DNA of 64,000 bases from Rhabdophis nuchalis. Lineage: Eukaryota; Chordata; Lepidosauria; Squamata; Natricidae. A program made the position numbers and the translations under genes. The stretch spans positions 378,488,419-378,552,418 of the forward strand of contig CM077643.1 of the NCBI GenBank assembly GCA_039707465.1. Direction: 5' to 3'. Positions 60,775 to 64,000 of this stretch are shown piece by piece. The stretch's first letter is position 1. Every line of letters begins with the position of its first letter. The notes beneath the pieces are model-generated. The model did no database searches, was not told the origin of the DNA, and saw only the letters and a program-made list of their open reading frames with translations.

Positions 60775-61165
60775 AATAGCAGAGTTGGAAGGGACCTTGG
60801 AGGTCATCTAGTCCAACTCCCTGCCTAGGCAGGAAGCCCTATACCATTTCAGATAAATGGCTATCCAACATCTTCTTGAAGACTTGCAGCGTTGGGGCAT
60901 TCACAACTTCTGGAGGCAAGCTGTTCCACTGATTAATTGTTCTAACTGTCAGGAAATTTCTCCTCAGTTCTAAGTTGCTTCTCTCCTTGATTAGTTTCCA
61001 CCCATTGCTTCTTGTTCTGCCCTCAGGTGCCTTGGAGAATAGTTTGACTCCCTCTTCTTTGGGGCAACCCCTGAGATATTGGAACACTGCTATCATGTCT
61101 CCCCTGGTCCTTCTTTCTATTAAACTAGACATACCCAGTTCCTGCAACCGTTCCTGTACATCCTA
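60775..61165 (-). mobile_element. CR1 LINE, 5'-truncated, with ORF2 C-terminus
   Basis: The - strand from 61147 to 60839 is open for 102 codons: ELGMSSLIERRTRGDMIAVF, QYLRGCPKEEGVKLFSKAP, RTRSNGWKL, ELRRNFLTVRTINQWNSLPP and EVVNAPTLQVFKKMLDSHL. These are the canonical CR1 ORF2 C-terminal phrases, followed by the CCAACTCTGC 3' region. Confidence 0.9.
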
Positions 61166-61247
61166 ATGTCAAGTTAGGTAGACCGCCAGAAGACAGGTAT
61201 AACATTATTATTACTGGAATATTAAGTAGCAAGATGCTATTCTATGG

Positions 61248-61382
61248 CACGGGTGTCAAATTCGCGGGTGTCATGTTGCTGTCACGTGACGTATCACGTC
61301 ATTTCCCCCATTGGCGGAGGTGGTTTGGCCGTGGCCTGCATGAGACGCATCTGGCCCACAGGCCGTCAGTTTGACACCTATG
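61248..61382. mobile_element. hAT MITE, GTGTCAAA family
   Basis: CACGGGTGTCAAATTCGCGG to CAGTTTGACACCTATG. Flanks TTCTATGG and CTCTAAAT agree only in part, but both have central TA. Confidence 0.65.
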
Positions 61383-62013
61383 CTCTAAATGCTTAAAGGA
61401 AGATAGACTCTATGCAGGTAGTCTTCAACTTATGACCATTCATTTAACAACAGTTCAAAGTTGCAATAGCTTTGAAAAAAGTGACTTAAGACTTTTCCTA
61501 CTAGGTTTAGCTAATTTGATTAGGTATGTTGAAGGACACAGTGGAAGAGTTAAACTAATCCAACACAATTAGAGGTTAGGCAAATAAATAAATGCTTTGA
61601 CGTGGCACCAGTTGTATAAAGATATTTTAAACTGAAGCATCCTCGACTAAGAACCCCAGAATTTTTTTTTTCTCTCTGCCAAATTCTACACTAACCGAAG
61701 CTTCCAGGGAGTTCTGGAGAATGATATCAGTAATCTGGAAGTTACCAGAACATAATAACTGTGACTAGATTAATTCTGCCTTTGGCTAACGCCACCCAGA
61801 ATCACTTTTTGTGAGATATGAGAAAATATGAGAAATAAATAAATACATAACTGAATGATATCATTAAGATGTCTGAAATTGTAGGTGCAGCAAACATTCT
61901 CAAGCTGAATGCTCTCCTTTGGGGAGTATAGCAAGCCAGAACTAGTTGAACAATTATATCTTGATCCAAGTAATTGGAGCACTCAATGTATTGGAGCACT
62001 GAACCACTTAGAG

Positions 62014-62113
62014 CAGAGGTCTTCAAACTTGGCAACTTTAAGACTTGTGGACTTCAACTCCCAGAATTCTCCAGCCAGCATAGTCTTAAATTTGCCAAGT
62101 TTGGGGACCACTG
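62014..62113. mobile_element. Palindromic hAT MITE, TSD ACTTAGAG
   Basis: CAGAGGTCTTCAAACTTGGC to GCCAAGTTTGGGGACCACTG, flanked by perfect ACTTAGAG (62006-62013 and 62114-62121). Confidence 0.9.
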
Positions 62114-62584
62114 ACTTAGAGGTAATATAGAGAGAGGGAGCAGGGAGAAGATGGCATCCAAGCTCAGGTTTCCCATCCCTACTGCTACTTTCTAAAATGC
62201 ATTCTTTGGGTCAAGAGAGGATAACCTTATTGCTCTGGACTCCAATCTGCTAAACTAGTTTGGCTAGTTGCCAAGGTTGATAGCATCAAAGCCACTCCTG
62301 GGAGATCAAAGGAATTCTTGCTATCTTTAAACCAAAGTCCTCTATCAGGTTGATCAAGGTTGTTCTCATGCCATAACCAGTTGCAAAGCAAAGCTTGCAA
62401 TCAATCTAAACTTATTTAATACGGCCTAGTGTTCAACCACTATTGCCTTCCACCAGTTTTGCTCAAAAAAGGACAGATTTGTGACCAAGCCATTGTTAAG
62501 AAATTTTCTAGATTCAGCAGATTTCACAGTAGGGTGAAATCCTGGACAATAAAGAATACAATCAATATAAGGTAAAGTCTAAAC

Positions 62585-63029
62585 CAGGGATGTCGAACCT
62601 TTTTCTTATTGTGTGCCAAAATTGTGTGCGTGCACGCTATCACGCATGTGCGCACATGTGCATGCATGCCCACACCAATTCAATTCTCCCTACCCACCTG
62701 TGTATGCCCAAATGATCCCCCCTCCCCACGCATATGCGCATGACCCTTCCCCAGGCTCCGGAGGCTTTCTTGAAGTCTGGGGAGGGTGAAAACAGCAACA
62801 ATAAGCCAACTGGAAGTTCGGGAACGAACTTCCAGTTGACCCATTGTGGCCTATTTTTTGCCCTCCCCAGCCTCCGGAAGCTTTATTGAAGCCTGGGTAG
62901 GGCGAAAATGGCCTCCCCTGACCTTCCAGAAGGCTGAAAATCAACTGGCCGGCCTGCACATGTGCACCAGAACTGACTTCTGGCGTGCTAGCAAATATGG
63001 CTCTGCGTGCCATAGGTTCACCATCACGG
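62585..63029. mobile_element. hAT MITE, CAGTGATGG family, TSD GTCTAAAC
   Basis: CAGGGATGTCGAACCTTTTT to AGGTTCACCATCACGG, flanked by perfect GTCTAAAC (62577-62584 and 63030-63037). Confidence 0.9.
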
Positions 63030-63379
63030 GTCTAAACAACAGGTCTCTGGCCAACAGCAGCATAGGCCATTCAGCTGTAATATTTCCACAGGTTTTCTTT
63101 CTGCCCCTTGAGGGAGAATGGAGTTACAAAAAATATTATTCATTATGAACTAATGGAAATTGTGGAAGAGCTTAGAAGGAATCCATGGTTTAGTAACACA
63201 GCGTCTGTTCTGTGTATAAAGTGGACCAGATTCAATAAGTGTTATTTTTAGTCGGAAAAACACTGTACAGCACTGTATTATACACAATTTAAGACGGTCT
63301 TAGAACTGGATTAATGGATAAGCGCATTTTGGCAAGAATTAATACAATGTAAATGGTTTGCCATTGTTTTGCTCTAGAA

Positions 63380-63735
63380 CAGGAGTGTCAAACTCGATTT
63401 CATTGAGGGCCGCATCAGGGTTGTGTTTGACTGTGGAGGAGGTGGTGGCTAGGGGGCGTGTCCAGCTTGATGTCACTCATGTAGAGGGGCGCCTGTGGCG
63501 TCCCGAGCCATCTGCCAGCGAAAACGGACTCCCTAGCTCCGATCTCAGCCACGATGGCCTCCTGCAGCCCGTGCCAGCAAAAACAGAGGGATCTGGGAGG
63601 GACGTGTACAGCCTTCCTGAGCTCTGTTTTCACCAGCATTGGCACTGTAGGTTGATCCAGGGTGGCCCCGTCGGCCAGATCTAAGCACCCTGTGGAGCAG
63701 ATCCAGCCCGCAGGCCCTGAGTTTGACACCCCTAA
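63380..63735. mobile_element. hAT MITE, GTGTCAAACTC family, TSD CTCTAGAA
   Basis: CAGGAGTGTCAAACTCGATT to CTGAGTTTGACACCCCTAA, flanked by perfect CTCTAGAA (63372-63379 and 63736-63743). Confidence 0.9.
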
Positions 63736-63878
63736 CTCTAGAACATACAAGTTACAGAATCTGCACTCTGCACTCTGCATAAGGATGAAACATTTATGGC
63801 AGATTGCTGGAGCCAGAGGAAAGAAAGGAGCCAGAGTCCAAAGGGCTTAGTTAATCTCTAGCTAGGGGACTGGCTCAC

Positions 63879-64000
63879 CTTCTCTAAGCCTGCAGGCTCT
63901 GCTTGTGATTCCTCCATGCTGTTCAAGTCTCCCAATCCCCTCTTAGCGTTGCTCTCCATAGGGATCATGAGCTGAAGGAGGCGAGCACAAAAAGGCCGTG
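63879..64000 (-). CDS. Partial coding exon, probably of the SAM-domain gene
   Basis: On the - strand an open frame enters from beyond the window and ends at donor GTGAGC after codons reading RPFCARLLQLMIPMESNAKR, GLGDLNSMEESQAEPAGLEK. It ends in phase 0, matching the phase-0 start of the SAM exon at 57317, so the two could be consecutive across a 6.6-kb intron. The donor and phase match are seen; the protein is not one I recognise. Confidence 0.5.

Overview
This is a vertebrate nuclear window, almost certainly from a squamate reptile (lizard or snake). The evidence is an interrupted gene with GT-AG introns plus a squamate-type repeat mix: Bov-B, CR1, L2-like and L1 LINE pieces, tRNA-derived SINEs with box A/B, many hAT and TA-flanked MITEs, and a DIRS tyrosine-recombinase retroelement. 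I cannot name the species; a snake is a guess from the repeat mix.

The main gene is SELENOI (EPT1, ethanolaminephosphotransferase 1, a selenoprotein) on the + strand. Nine coding exons, corresponding to human exons 2-10, were placed by splice sites and protein similarity: 17826-17894, 18247-18355, 33263-33337, 34123-34385, 40202-40310, 44243-44291, 44551-44731, 46328-46510 and 48960-49088. Together they give 388 in-frame codons. One is an in-frame TGA (49023-49025) read as selenocysteine; the true stop is TAA at 49086-49088. A convincing SECIS element lies about 1 kb into the 3'UTR (50025-50105). The 3'UTR probably ends soon after the AATAAA at 53076. Exon 1 (about 19 codons in human) is not visible and should lie upstream, so 1-17825 is read as intron 1.

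Downstream and convergent, a second gene runs on the - strand. It has a SAM-domain exon (57041-57317), a partial upstream exon cut by the window end (63879-64000) and a probable terminal exon starting at 54908. I recognise the domain but not the gene.

Introns and intergenic DNA are packed with mobile elements. Intron 3 (14.9 kb) holds an ORF1-only L1-type element with target-site duplication (20254-21563). It also holds a large hAT-like element (21644-28899) into which a 5.8-kb DIRS element (22352-28176) has inserted, with gag, RT-RNase H and tyrosine recombinase regions, 112-bp ITRs and an internal complementary region. At least 14 non-autonomous hAT copies show 8-bp target duplications of the form nnnTAnnn, while a separate CAGTGGTG family does not. 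Two solo LTRs with 5-bp duplications (39091-39450, 53421-53982), an 80-bp perfect direct repeat around an L1 ORF2 fragment (57586-58848) and microsatellites seeded inside one MITE family complete the picture.
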